DNA from: Skermanella rosea
Lineage (GTDB): Bacteria > Pseudomonadota > Alphaproteobacteria > Azospirillales > Azospirillaceae
Assembly: GCF_016806835.2 (NCBI RefSeq)
Contig: NZ_CP086111.1
Coordinates: 3,961,471 to 4,025,470 of the forward strand
Direction of reading: 5' to 3'
Length of the DNA: 64,000 nucleotides
In this document: positions 8,600 to 17,604 of the stretch, piece by piece
Layout: each line of letters opens with the position of its first letter
How positions within the stretch are numbered: position 1 is the stretch's first letter
Translations under genes and position numbers: made by a program
Notes under the pieces: generated by a model
Database searches by the model: none
The model's input: the letters and a program-made list of their open reading frames with translations, nothing else
What the model was told of the DNA's origin: nothing

Positions 8600-9469
8600 T
8601 CAGATCAGCTTTGCGATGGCCTCGCGGACCAGGTGCCCGATGTCGGGACGCTCCAGCGCGAACGCCAGGTTCGCCTCCAGGAAGCCGACGCGGTCGCCGC
8701 AATCGTACCGGGTGCCCTCGAACCGGAGGCCGTGGAACGGCTGGTTCCCGATCAGGCGCGCCATGCTGTCGGTGAGCTGGATTTCATTGCCGGCACCGCG
8801 CTCCTGACGGTCCAGATGGCCGAAAACTTCCGGCTGGAGGATGTAGCGGCCGATGATCGACAGGGTGGACGGCGCGACTTCGGGCTTCGGCTTCTCGACA
8901 AGGCCCTTCACCGCGGCCAGCCGGCCGTCGTCGGACGCCACGTCCAGGATGCCGTACCGGTTCGTATGCTCGCGCGGCACGTCCACGACGGCGACGATGT
9001 TGCCGCCGACGTCGTCATAGGCCTCGACCATCTGCTTGAGGCAGGGGGTGCCGGCCAGCACGACGTCGTCGGGGAGCAGGACCGCGAACGGCTCGTCGCC
9101 GACCAGCTTGCGCGCGCACCAGACCGCATGGCCCAGGCCGAGCGGCTGCTGCTGGCGGGTGTAGAACAGCTTGCCGGAGCCGATCTCGGTCGACCGGACG
9201 GCCTCGAGCGCATCGAGCTTGCCGCGGGTCTCGAGGACCTTGTTGAGATCGCCGTTGATGTCGAAATGGTCTTCGATCGCCGATTTGCCCTGGCTGGTCA
9301 CGAAGATGATGTCTTCGATGCCGGCGGCGCGAGCTTCCTCGACGGCGTGCTGGATCAGCGGCTTGTCGACCAGGGGCAGCATCTCCTTGGGGATGGCCTT
9401 GGTCGCCGGCAGGAACCGGGTGCCCAGTCCGGCAACCGGGAAAACCGCTTTACGCACTGCTTTACGCAT
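8600..9469 (-). CDS. galU: UTP-glucose-1-phosphate uridylyltransferase
   Basis: GalU joins glucose 1-phosphate and UTP to UDP-glucose. The 289-residue protein begins MRKAVRKAVFPVAGLGTRFL, which includes the nucleotide-binding AGLGTRFLPATKAIPKEML, and has the downstream VEKPKPE active-site lysine segment and GNEIQLTD. Length and motifs match bacterial GalU throughout. It is the first gene of a three-gene minus-strand unit with ugd and the phosphohexomutase. It ends 85 bases before ugd with a GC-rich hairpin in the gap. Confidence 0.95.
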   Translation of the reverse strand: MRKAVRKAVFPVAGLGTRFLPATKAIPKEMLPLVDKPLIQHAVEEARAAGIEDIIFVTSQGKSAIEDHFDINGDLNKVLETRGKLDALEAVRSTEIGSGKLFYTRQQQPLGLGHAVWCARKLVGDEPFAVLLPDDVVLAGTPCLKQMVEAYDDVGGNIVAVVDVPREHTNRYGILDVASDDGRLAAVKGLVEKPKPEVAPSTLSIIGRYILQPEVFGHLDRQERGAGNEIQLTDSMARLIGNQPFHGLRFEGTRYDCGDRVGFLEANLAFALERPDIGHLVREAIAKLI

Positions 9470-9573
9470 GGGTGTCTCTTTTCGCTACGCGTGGAATGAT
9501 GGGAAGAACCCGAAGCGGCACTTTACGACTTGAATTTTCTGCCACAAGCGTGTGCTGCGGCGCAACCCACGCT

Positions 9574-10311
9574 TTACGAGCGCAGGAGCAGATCTTTGGC
9601 CTGATTGATCTTGGCAGCGAGATATGTCGACCCGCCCTGATCGGGGTGCATCTTCAGCATAAGTCTTCTGTGGGCATCCTTTATTTCGCCCTCGCTTGCG
9701 CCGGGCTGAAGGCCTAATACCTCATAGGCTTCCTCGCGCGTCATCGCGCCGCCGGTGCTGCGTGAACCCGCAGACCCGCTCCCATGTTCCCCGGCGCCGT
9801 GTTCCCCTGCCCCGGGGGCGCCGGCACGCCAATCCTCCTGCCGGGTCCTGTCGAGATAGGCTTCGAGGATCGCGGCGGACTGGGAGTCGCCGGCCCGGCA
9901 TTCCTGGAGCAGATCCAGCAGCTCGGCCAACCCCAGGTCGCCCAGGCTCCTGCCCTGGAACCGGCCGCGCAGCACCTCGCCGGTCATCCGGCCGCTGTCA
10001 TGGTCGAGCCGCATCCGCAGGAACGCGGTCTCGATCTTGGAGCTCTGCCCCTCGCTGGGACCGGCCGCGGCCTTCACGCGGTTCACCAGGGCGCGCCAGC
10101 GCAGCACCATCGGCAGGACGAAGGCGGCCACCGCCATCGCGGTGCCGAGACGTCCGGTGATCGCCAGGAAGAAGACCACCACCACCGTGACGCCGATCGT
10201 GGTGTATTTCACGCCCCGGGCGAGGGTCTTCGGGTCCGCGTTCACGAAGGCCTGCGCCAGCAGGTAGAAACCCACGAGAAGTGCTATGCCGAGCAGGAAC
10301 AGCGGGAACAT
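9574..10311 (-). CDS. membrane-anchored DnaJ-domain protein
   Basis: The 245-residue protein has two hydrophobic segments near the N-terminus (about residues 1-22 and 36-68), a basic and helical middle part, a low-complexity Gly/Ser/Ala linker rich in GEHG repeats (about 165-185), and a J-domain at the very end ([20 protein letters not shown] to the C-terminus). The HPD tripeptide needed to stimulate DnaK ATPase is present in MKMHPDQGG. The layout (membrane anchor first, J-domain last) resembles Tim14/Pam18-type and DjlA-like co-chaperones. It follows the VWA gene by 15 bases, so the two are likely co-transcribed. Confidence 0.85.
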   Translation of the reverse strand: MFPLFLLGIALLVGFYLLAQAFVNADPKTLARGVKYTTIGVTVVVVFFLAITGRLGTAMAVAAFVLPMVLRWRALVNRVKAAAGPSEGQSSKIETAFLRMRLDHDSGRMTGEVLRGRFQGRSLGDLGLAELLDLLQECRAGDSQSAAILEAYLDRTRQEDWRAGAPGAGEHGAGEHGSGSAGSRSTGGAMTREEAYEVLGLQPGASEGEIKDAHRRLMLKMHPDQGGSTYLAAKINQAKDLLLRS

Positions 10312-10326
10312 CGGGGCTTCGCGTCC

Positions 10327-11043
10327 CTACCTGTTGCCGACCTGGTGGGACAGCAGGCGCACCATCTCCCCCTTGCCCCGGCTGTAGTCGGCCAACGCCG
10401 GCCGCCCGCCGGCGGCGAAGACCGCGACGGCGCTGAGCAGCTCCTTCAACTGCTGGGCGCTGGAGGCGTCGAACGGGCAATAGGCGCCGCCGCTCAGCCG
10501 GGCGATCTGCTCGAAGGCGCGCCGGGCGATCGGTTCGCCCCCCTCGTGGAACATGAACACCGGAACGCCCAGCAGCCCCAACTCGCCGGCATGGTGGCAG
10601 AGCTTGTCGACGTCCTCCTCCATGCAGTCGCCGACGAACACGACGGCGTCCACCTTCTCGCGCCGGCTCTCCTTCAGGGCGTGGTTCAGCACGCGATCGA
10701 TCTGGGTCTGGCCGCCCAGGCAGGTGACCGACGTCATCCGCTTCAGCAGGTCCTTGGCGTTGCCGACCCACGGGCTCGCCTGGCACTGGCGGAAGCCGCG
10801 ATAGAAGACGAGCTGAACGTCCAGGCCGCCGAGCGCCGCCGTCGCCTCGAACATCTCCGCCTGGATCTGGCAGGCCCTGTCCCAGGACGGCTGCCGGCTG
10901 GCGGTCGCATCCATGGCGAACATCAGGCGGCCGCGCCGCCCGGACTGCTTGAGGTTCGGCGTCGCCGCCACCTTGCGCAGGAAGGCATCCACGTCGGACT
11001 GGGTGGACTTGGTGGTCGGCAGTGTCTTGTCGTCGTCTGCCAT
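10327..11043 (-). CDS. VWA-domain-containing protein
   Basis: The start MADDDKTLPTTK at 11043 gives a 238-residue cytoplasmic protein with a von Willebrand factor A fold. The metal-binding region is DATAS in LMFAMDATAS, a DxTxS form of the usual DxSxS, and DAVVFVGDCMEEDVD is the expected later strand with acidic ligands. There is no signal peptide. Similar short VWA proteins are widespread in alphaproteobacteria but have no firm role known to me. The downstream DnaJ-like gene begins 15 bases after the stop. The upstream start at 11133 would add a non-conserved extension. Confidence 0.75.
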   Translation of the reverse strand: MADDDKTLPTTKSTQSDVDAFLRKVAATPNLKQSGRRGRLMFAMDATASRQPSWDRACQIQAEMFEATAALGGLDVQLVFYRGFRQCQASPWVGNAKDLLKRMTSVTCLGGQTQIDRVLNHALKESRREKVDAVVFVGDCMEEDVDKLCHHAGELGLLGVPVFMFHEGGEPIARRAFEQIARLSGGAYCPFDASSAQQLKELLSAVAVFAAGGRPALADYSRGKGEMVRLLSHQVGNR

Positions 11044-11158
11044 GGCGGCCCGTATCTCCTGTCTATGGGAAACCGAGGGCGTGCACTCCATAAACGGAGA
11101 TGGAACCGGATTCGTGCTGTTTCCAGAGCCCATTCTTTTGGAGATACGGGCGGAATGC

Positions 11159-13213
11159 TCACCCCGCCCGCAGCCAGACCGCCGTGTCGTGGAACACCGC
11201 CCCGCCGAGCGGACGCCCGGGGTCGGCGCCGGTCAGCACGTTGATCCCGCGGCCCTCGACGAAGCAGTCGTTGGGCCAGATCCCCTCGACCACCACCACC
11301 CCGGGCTGGAGCCCGTCGAACCGCCTGACATGGACCAGCACGCTGCCGCGGCGATTGCCGATCCGGACCAGCCCTCCGTCTGCCAGCCCGAGGCCGGCGC
11401 AGTCCTCCGGGTGGACCAGGGCGGTCGGCCGCCCCTCGCGCTTCCGGGCGCTCGGCGTCTCGGTGAAGCTGCTGTTGAGGAACTGGCGGGCCGGCGGGGC
11501 GACCAGCCGGTAGGGATGCTCGTCGGTCGCGGCTTCGATCACGTCGAAATGGTCGGGCAGCGACGGCATGTCGGCATGGTTCGGGCCGACCCGCGACCAG
11601 TCCGGCTTGAAGTGGAAGCGCCGGTCCGGCGTGCCGAACCCGTCGAGGAAATGGCTGTCGGTCTCCGCGATGCAGTCGTGCCAGCGCTGGTCGCGCAGCG
11701 TCGCGGCGTCGGGCCAGCCGGACGCCTTCAAGGTGGCGTCGACCAGTTCCCACGCGGTCATGCCGAAGCCGGGATGCTCCGCCCCCAGGCGCCTGGCCAG
11801 GCCGCGGATGACCTCGTGGTTCTCCCGGCACTCGCCGGGCGGATCGATCTGCCTGGCCCCGACCTGGAGATGCATCTGGCCGCCGGCGGTATAGAGGTCG
11901 TCATGCTCCAGCATCATGGTCGCCGGCAGGACGATGTCCGCCAGCCGGGCGGTGTCGGTCATGAACTGCTCGTGGACGCAGACGAACAGGTCGTCGCGCA
12001 GCAGGCCGGCGCGCACCTTCTCGCTCTCCGGCGCCACGGTCGCCGGGTTGGTGTTCTGGATCAGCATCGCGTGGACCTGCGGCCCGGCGCCCAGCGCGTC
12101 CCGCTCCCCGACCAGCACCGGGCCGATCCTGGACATGTCGAGCACCCGGACCTTCGGGTCCAGGCGGTCGCGCCCCTCGATCAGGGTCTTGTCCAGGCGG
12201 TAGATCGCCGAATTGCTGTAGAGCGCCCCGCCGCCCTCGTGCGCCCAGGCGCCGGTGACGACGGGCAGGCAGCTCACCGCATGCATCTGGGCGGAGCCGT
12301 TGCGGCTGCGCGAGAAGCCGTAGCCGAGCCGGAGGAAGCTTCGCCTGGTCGAGCCGTAGAGCCTCGCGAACCCGACGATCGCCTCCTCGTCGAGGCCGGT
12401 GATGGCGGCCGCCCAGGCCGGCGTGCGCGTCTCCAGATGCCGTTCCAGCTCGTCCGGCACGTCGGCGTAGCGCGCCATGTAGTCCCGGTCGGCATAGCCT
12501 TCCCTGAACAGGACGTGCATCACCGCGCAGGCGAGCGCGCCGTCGGTTCCGGGGCGCGGCGCCAGGTGCAGGTCGGCGCGCTCCGCCGTCCCGGTGCGGT
12601 AGGGATCGACGACGACCAGCTTGGCTCCCCGCTCCTTCCGGGCGCGCGAGATCCAGCTCATGACGTTGACCTGGGTCGCCACGGGGTTGCCGCCCCAGAC
12701 CACGATCAGGTCGGACAGGGCCATCTCGCGCGGGTCGGCGCCGCGCTTCACCCCGTTGCCGGCCAGCCAGCCGGCATCGGCCAGGGCCGTGCAGATCGTC
12801 GTCGCCTGGCGGGAATAGCCCATGACGTTGCGCAGCCGCTCGATGCCGTCGCGCTGAACATTGCCCATCGTGCCGGCGTAATAATAGGGCCAGACGGCTT
12901 CGGGGCCGTGCTCGCGGGCGACGCGGGCGAACTGCTCGGCCACGATGTCGAGCGCCGCCTCGAACGGTATCTCCCGCCATTTCCCCTCGCCCTTGGCGCC
13001 CACGCGCTGGAGCGGCATGGTCAGCCGGTCGGGATGGTGGACCCGCTCGGCATAGCGGGAGACCTTCGCGCAGATCACGCCGTCGGTATAGCTGTTGTCC
13101 GGAGCGCCGCGCACCCGGCCGATGCGGTTCGGGGCGATCCGCTCGACTTCCAGCGCGCAGGTGCTGGGGCAATCATGCGGACAGACGGAGGGGACGAAGG
13201 TCGAATCAGGCAC
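11159..13213 (-). CDS. molybdopterin-dependent oxidoreductase
   Basis: A 684-residue member of the DMSO reductase superfamily. The N-terminus carries a [4Fe-4S] site C-x3-C-x3-C-x28-C (Cys11, 15, 19 and 48, in VCPHDCPSTCALE and GVICAKV), followed by the molybdopterin-binding domains (IVVWGGNPVATQ, VVVDPYRTGTAERAD) and the C-terminal dinucleotide-binding domain (PARQFLNSSFTE). There is no Tat signal, so it is probably cytoplasmic. No electron-transfer subunit gene lies nearby, so partner and substrate are unknown. The GTG at 13213 gives the usual family start; an upstream start at 13300 would add 29 non-conserved residues. Confidence 0.85.
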   Translation of the reverse strand: MPDSTFVPSVCPHDCPSTCALEVERIAPNRIGRVRGAPDNSYTDGVICAKVSRYAERVHHPDRLTMPLQRVGAKGEGKWREIPFEAALDIVAEQFARVAREHGPEAVWPYYYAGTMGNVQRDGIERLRNVMGYSRQATTICTALADAGWLAGNGVKRGADPREMALSDLIVVWGGNPVATQVNVMSWISRARKERGAKLVVVDPYRTGTAERADLHLAPRPGTDGALACAVMHVLFREGYADRDYMARYADVPDELERHLETRTPAWAAAITGLDEEAIVGFARLYGSTRRSFLRLGYGFSRSRNGSAQMHAVSCLPVVTGAWAHEGGGALYSNSAIYRLDKTLIEGRDRLDPKVRVLDMSRIGPVLVGERDALGAGPQVHAMLIQNTNPATVAPESEKVRAGLLRDDLFVCVHEQFMTDTARLADIVLPATMMLEHDDLYTAGGQMHLQVGARQIDPPGECRENHEVIRGLARRLGAEHPGFGMTAWELVDATLKASGWPDAATLRDQRWHDCIAETDSHFLDGFGTPDRRFHFKPDWSRVGPNHADMPSLPDHFDVIEAATDEHPYRLVAPPARQFLNSSFTETPSARKREGRPTALVHPEDCAGLGLADGGLVRIGNRRGSVLVHVRRFDGLQPGVVVVEGIWPNDCFVEGRGINVLTGADPGRPLGGAVFHDTAVWLRAG

Positions 13214-13368
13214 CGGATGAACTTTCGGTAAAACGCGCCGCGGAGCGGTCCGGGCGGATCTGCGGTAACCAAATCTAGCCACATCCGGAGGTTCCGGCAA
13301 TCCGCCTTGCCCGGCGGCCTCTCCGCCGTGTTAACGTCGCGCACCGAAATAATCGAACCGAGGAGTTC

Positions 13369-14682
13369 ATGTTCGCCTGGGAACTGATCGTGGTCGTTCT
13401 GCTGATCGTGCTGAACGGTTTCTTCGCCATGTCCGAACTGGCCGTGGTATCCGCCCGGCGGGCAAGACTTCAGCAGATGGCCGAGGACGGCAACCGGGGA
13501 GCCCGGGCGGCGATGCGCCTGGTGGAAGACCCCAGCAAGTTCCTGTCCACGGTCCAGGTCGGCATAACCCTGATCGGCATCCTCGCGGGCGCCTATGGCG
13601 GCGCCACCCTGGCGGAATACCTTGCGGTGGAACTGCGCCGTATCCCGTCGATCCAGCCCTATGCGGACGGCGTCTCGTTCGCCGTGGTGGTCGTCTTCAT
13701 CACCTACCTGTCGCTGATCATCGGCGAGTTGGTGCCCAAGCGCATCGCCCTGGTCAATGCGGAGCGGATCGCCGCCCTGGTTTCCCGGCCGATGGGCATG
13801 ATCGCGGCCTTGGGGGCGCCCCTGGTCTGGGTGCTCGGCGTCTCGACCAACCTGGTTCTCCGCCTGCTCCGCCTCAACCAGGTCAAGCAGGCCGAGGTGA
13901 CCGAGGAGGAGGTCAAGTCGATGATCGCCGAGGGTGCGCGGACCGGGGTGTTCGACCCGGCCGAGCGCGAGATGATCGAAGGCGTGCTGCGGCTGGCCGA
14001 CCGGAGCGTGCGGACCATCATGACCCCGCGCCCGGACGTCCACTGGCTCGACATCGGGGACGACCCCGAAACGATCCGGCGGGAGATCGCAGAGAGCGGC
14101 CGGTCGCGGTTCCCGGTCAGCCGAGGCGACCTGGACGAGATCGTCGGCATCGTCAACACCAAGGACCTGCTCGACCAGCTGCTGACCGGCCGGCCCTTCG
14201 ACCTCCAGGCATGCATGGACAAGCCCCTGATCATCCATGACGGCACCCAGGTGCTCCGGGTGCTGGAACTGTTCAAGCAGACCGGCCTGCACATGGCGAT
14301 CGTGGTCGACGAGTACGGCTCGGTCGAAGGCATCGCCACCGCCACCGACATCCTGGAGACCATAGCCGGCGATTTCCCCGAGGCGGGCGAGGACGACGCC
14401 GGCGTGGTGCGGCGGGAGGACGGGACCTGGCTGGTGGACGGCATGCTGCCGATCGACGAGGTCGAGCACCGGCTGGGCCTGCGCGGCCTGCGCGGCGATC
14501 GCGACTTCCACACGCTGGCCGGGTTCGTCATGGCCGAGTTGGGGCACGTGCCCAGCGCCGGAGAACATTTCGCCTGGCGCGGCAGCCGGTTCGAGGTGAT
14601 CGACATGGACGGCCGCCGGGTCGACAAGGTCCTGGTCGCGATCCCGCCGGCGGAGGCGGAGGACGAGGATCCGTCGATCTGA
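13369..14682 (+). CDS. CorC/HlyC-type CBS-domain membrane protein (hemolysin family)
   Basis: The 437-residue protein has the usual three parts: an N-terminal DUF21 membrane domain with hydrophobic segments (about 1-185), a pair of CBS domains that bind adenosine nucleotides (about 205-330, including RTIMTPRPDVHWLD and AIVVDEYGSVEGIAT), and a C-terminal CorC_HlyC domain (about 345-430). The family is often labelled hemolysin, but characterised members act in magnesium/cobalt transport, so that label should not be taken literally. A GAGGAG ribosome binding site precedes the ATG. It is divergent from the molybdopterin oxidoreductase gene. Confidence 0.9.
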   Translation: MFAWELIVVVLLIVLNGFFAMSELAVVSARRARLQQMAEDGNRGARAAMRLVEDPSKFLSTVQVGITLIGILAGAYGGATLAEYLAVELRRIPSIQPYADGVSFAVVVVFITYLSLIIGELVPKRIALVNAERIAALVSRPMGMIAALGAPLVWVLGVSTNLVLRLLRLNQVKQAEVTEEEVKSMIAEGARTGVFDPAEREMIEGVLRLADRSVRTIMTPRPDVHWLDIGDDPETIRREIAESGRSRFPVSRGDLDEIVGIVNTKDLLDQLLTGRPFDLQACMDKPLIIHDGTQVLRVLELFKQTGLHMAIVVDEYGSVEGIATATDILETIAGDFPEAGEDDAGVVRREDGTWLVDGMLPIDEVEHRLGLRGLRGDRDFHTLAGFVMAELGHVPSAGEHFAWRGSRFEVIDMDGRRVDKVLVAIPPAEAEDEDPSI

Positions 14683-14692
14683 ACGCCGCGGA

Positions 14693-14914
14693 TCAGCCGC
14701 CCGCCCACCAGGAGCGGCCGGCATCCACCGCCGCGCGCACGGGCTTGACGATCCGCTCGACCTCCGCCGCGACCCGGTCCTCGGCCACGCCGGGAAACAG
14801 ATCGCGATAGCATTGGCTCGCCAACTCGACGGCGGTCGCGTCATCGGCCCTGAGGCTTCGCGCATTGGCGTAAGCCTCCGCCACCGCCACCTCGTCGTCG
14901 ACACCGCGCGCCAT
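14693..14914 (-). CDS. small hypothetical protein, 73 aa
   Basis: An unrecognised acidic, helical protein beginning MARGVDDEVAVAEAYANARS. The ATG at 14914 is favoured by a very strong GGAGGGG site 8 bases upstream; the GTG at 14923 would sit on that site and is rejected. It ends 10 bases from the convergent CBS-protein gene. A 14-base AT-rich palindrome lies about 58 bases upstream and may be its operator. No membrane segment or known motif is visible. Confidence 0.6.
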   Translation of the reverse strand: MARGVDDEVAVAEAYANARSLRADDATAVELASQCYRDLFPGVAEDRVAAEVERIVKPVRAAVDAGRSWWAGG

Positions 14915-14971
14915 TCGAAGCACCCCTCCAATCGATGGAGGAAACAGTACCGCGAAAACGCTTCGATATTA

Positions 14972-14985
14972 AACTAAATTTAGTT
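14972..14985. promoter_or_regulatory. perfect AT-rich palindrome AACTAAATTTAGTT, possible operator
   Basis: A 14-base perfect palindrome stands out in GC-rich DNA, in the region upstream of the 73-residue ORF. Its symmetry and position suggest a dimeric repressor site of the MarR or TetR size, but no regulator gene is adjacent. Confidence 0.4.
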
Positions 14986-15096
14986 AGGTATTTCGGTTTA
15001 GGACGTTGGAACAGGACGCGGAACGATCGTCTCGATCGCCTTATGCCGCCCCGGCCGGGGGTCGGCACCGGCCTACCGCGAACGATACCGCGGCCG

Positions 15097-16446
15097 TCAG
15101 ACCATGGACGCGACGTCGGACCCGCCGGTGGGATAGGCGAAGGGGGTCTCCGCGAGCCGGTCGGCGGCGATCCCGTGGCGGATGGCCAGCGCGAACAGGT
15201 TGATCACCTCGTCGGCATGGGGACCGACGAGATGGGCGCCCAGGATCCTGCCGGTGCCCTCCTCGACCAGGACCTTGTGGCCGGAGCAGGGCTCGTTGAG
15301 CCGCCGGGCGCTGAACCAGCCGCCGGTGACGGCGTGGTTGACCCGGAAACGCAGCCCCTGGCGCGCGGCCTCCTCCTCCTGCAGGCCGACCGACGCGAGC
15401 GGCGGCAGGGAGAAGACGACGCTCGGCATCCCGCCGTAATCCACCCGGCGCTCGGCCCGGCCGGTCAGGTTCGCGACCACCACCTCGGCATCGTGGCTGG
15501 CCTTGGGGGTCAGCGGCATGCCGGAGGCGACCGCATCGCCCGCGGCGAAGACGCGCGGGTTGGTCGTGCTGCGCAGATGGCCGTCGACTTCCACCCCGCG
15601 CTTGCCCGCGGCGACATTCCCGGCCTCCAGGTCCAGCCCGCCCAGGTTCGGCACCCGGCCGGCAGCGTGGACGACCAGGTCGGCATCGAACCGGAGGCTC
15701 CGCCCTTCCTGGTCCGCGTGGACGCGGTAGCCGTCGCCGGTCCGCTCCACCGACGTGACGGCGGTCCCGACCCTGACATCCACCGGCAGGTCGTGGGTCC
15801 GCTCGACCAGCAGGTCCACCAGGTCGGGATCGAAACCGGCCAGCAGCCGCACGCCGCGCTGGAGCATCGTGACCTCGGCGCCGGCGCGCACGGCGAGATG
15901 GGCGAATTCCATCGCGATGTAGCCGCCGCCGACCAGCGCGATGCGGCGGGGCAGCCGCTCCAGATCCAGGAAGCCGTCGCTGTGCAGCAGCAGGTCGGCG
16001 CCCCCGATCGGCAGGTCCGCTGGCCTGGAGCCCGCCGCCAGCACGAAGTGCCCGGCCTGCAGCACGGTGTCGCCGACGGCCATGGCGTCGGGAGAGACGA
16101 AGCGGGCGGTGCCGTGCAGCGTGGCGATGCCGGCTTCCGCCAGGGAGGCTTCCTTGGACGGCGTCACCGGGTCGGTGAAGCGCCGCTTGAAAGCCATCAT
16201 CGCGCGCCAGTCCGGCACCGCCGGCTCGCCGAAGACGCCGACCTCGCCGAGCTGCGCCATGGCCGCGACGGGCTCCGCCGCCGCGCGCAGCACCTTCTTG
16301 GGATCGCAGCCCCGGAGCTGGCACGTACCGCCATAGGGAAGCTCGTCGACGATCGCGACGTCGAGACCCGCCGCCCGGCAGCCTTTCGCGATGGCCGTTC
16401 CGGCGACACCGGTCCCCACCACGACGATGTCAAAGCTTCGGGTCAT
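15097..16446 (-). CDS. FAD-dependent pyridine nucleotide-disulfide oxidoreductase
   Basis: A 449-residue flavoprotein of the glutathione reductase/mercuric reductase/dihydrolipoyl dehydrogenase family. FAD site VVVGTGVAGTAIAKG (8-22), redox-active disulfide GGTCQLRGCDPKK (Cys42 and Cys47), NAD(P) site LVGGGYIAMEFAHL, second FAD motif VFAAGDAV, and the dimerisation domain at the end are all present. At the C-terminal site where glutathione reductase has HPT with its catalytic His, this protein reads YPT (FAYPTGGSD), so it is probably not a true glutathione reductase. Substrate unknown; it stands alone in the minus-strand context. Confidence 0.85.
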   Translation of the reverse strand: MTRSFDIVVVGTGVAGTAIAKGCRAAGLDVAIVDELPYGGTCQLRGCDPKKVLRAAAEPVAAMAQLGEVGVFGEPAVPDWRAMMAFKRRFTDPVTPSKEASLAEAGIATLHGTARFVSPDAMAVGDTVLQAGHFVLAAGSRPADLPIGGADLLLHSDGFLDLERLPRRIALVGGGYIAMEFAHLAVRAGAEVTMLQRGVRLLAGFDPDLVDLLVERTHDLPVDVRVGTAVTSVERTGDGYRVHADQEGRSLRFDADLVVHAAGRVPNLGGLDLEAGNVAAGKRGVEVDGHLRSTTNPRVFAAGDAVASGMPLTPKASHDAEVVVANLTGRAERRVDYGGMPSVVFSLPPLASVGLQEEEAARQGLRFRVNHAVTGGWFSARRLNEPCSGHKVLVEEGTGRILGAHLVGPHADEVINLFALAIRHGIAADRLAETPFAYPTGGSDVASMV

Positions 16447-16569
16447 ATCGGTCCTCCCCAGTCGTTCCTCCCCAGGGCCGAGCGCCCTTCGATCAGACAG
16501 CGATGCCGTTCCGCGTCCTGCAACAACATCCCGGACGGAGACTTGTCATCATGCCTCGCGCGAGGGATA

Positions 16570-17397
16570 TCAGGCGACCTGCTCCGTCCAGACAAGGAAA
16601 CTCTTGAGGGTATGGGGTCCGAAGGTCGTAATCATCGCGACATCCGCGGCATCGCGGCCCTTCGCGATGGGGATGCGGCCGATCCGCGGCCCGTTGTGGC
16701 GCGCGTCGAACAGGTGCCAGCCTCCGTCCAGGTAGACCTCGAACCAGGCGTTGAAATCCATCGGTAACGGCAGCGCCTCGATCCCGATGTCGCCCAGGTA
16801 GCCGTTGACGAACCGGGCCGGGATGTTCAGGGCCCGGCACAGCGCGATGGACAGGTGGGCGTAGTCGCGGCACACGCCCTTCCGTTCGTTGAAGGTCTCC
16901 AGCGCCGTCCGGGTATTGCGGGCGTGCCGGTAGCCGAACTCGACCGCGCCGCTCACCCAGTCGCAGACTGCCTGCACCCGGTCCCAGCCCTCCGGCACGG
17001 AGCCGAACAGGTCCCAGGCGGCATCGGACAGCAGGTCGGTCTCGCAGTAGCGGCTGCCGAACAGGAAGGGCAGCACTTCGGGCGGCAGCCGGTCGACGCC
17101 GTGCTGGCGGGCACCCGCATGCCTCAGGTCCGGCATGCCGCTGTCCCGCACCAGCCCGATGGAGCGGAAGGTGGTGACGCCGGGGCCGACCACGGCGCGG
17201 GAGCACCGGTTGCCGTAGCCGTCGAGGAATTGCTCCACCGGGATCGCGGGAAAGGTCTCCACCACGTCGCGCTTCAGCAGGCTGCGTTCGCGGCTGGGGT
17301 GGACGCCGAGCAGGAGCATGACCGTGGTCGGCCGGGCCACCTCGATGGAAAATTCATATCCGACCTTGATGACGATTCCGGGGTCGGTTTGCTCCAT
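16570..17397 (-). CDS. transglutaminase-like protease/transferase family protein
   Basis: The protein (275 residues from the ATG at 17397) has a transglutaminase-like core. The nucleophile segment is KGVCRDYAHL and the following strand is NAWFEVYLDGGWHLFDARH. The usual motif HAW, whose His is part of the Cys-His-Asp triad, reads NAW here, so the catalytic mechanism is in doubt or the His is supplied elsewhere. The N-terminal part (KVGYEFSIEVARPTTVMLLL) is the beta-rich domain usual in these bacterial proteins. Start choice is uncertain: GTG codons at 17424 and 17436 are alternatives with a weak GGAG site. Confidence 0.75.
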   Translation of the reverse strand: MEQTDPGIVIKVGYEFSIEVARPTTVMLLLGVHPSRERSLLKRDVVETFPAIPVEQFLDGYGNRCSRAVVGPGVTTFRSIGLVRDSGMPDLRHAGARQHGVDRLPPEVLPFLFGSRYCETDLLSDAAWDLFGSVPEGWDRVQAVCDWVSGAVEFGYRHARNTRTALETFNERKGVCRDYAHLSIALCRALNIPARFVNGYLGDIGIEALPLPMDFNAWFEVYLDGGWHLFDARHNGPRIGRIPIAKGRDAADVAMITTFGPHTLKSFLVWTEQVA

Positions 17398-17604
17398 CCG
17401 AAATGGTGAAATGATGATCGACACGCGCTTCGACACTCCAAGCCAAATTTCGCGGACCTTATTATTGCCGATATGTCGGGTCAAATGCCCGTGACGAATA
17501 GCTGGCTGCGGCATTTTGGGTGGATTGATTAAAAAATTTGCATCTTGCCGCCAATCCGTTCGTTACCCGTTACTGATGATCGGAACAGACGACGCCGGGA
17601 TCCT

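Noticed and set aside
10913-13231. A 772-codon frame opposite the molybdopterin oxidoreductase
   Set aside because: Antisense shadow of the oxidoreductase; composition is biased toward Arg, Gly, His and Ala and no motif is seen.
13369-14682. A hemolysin toxin
   Set aside because: The domains are DUF21, CBS and CorC; the hemolysin label is historical, and the role is more likely in metal ion transport.
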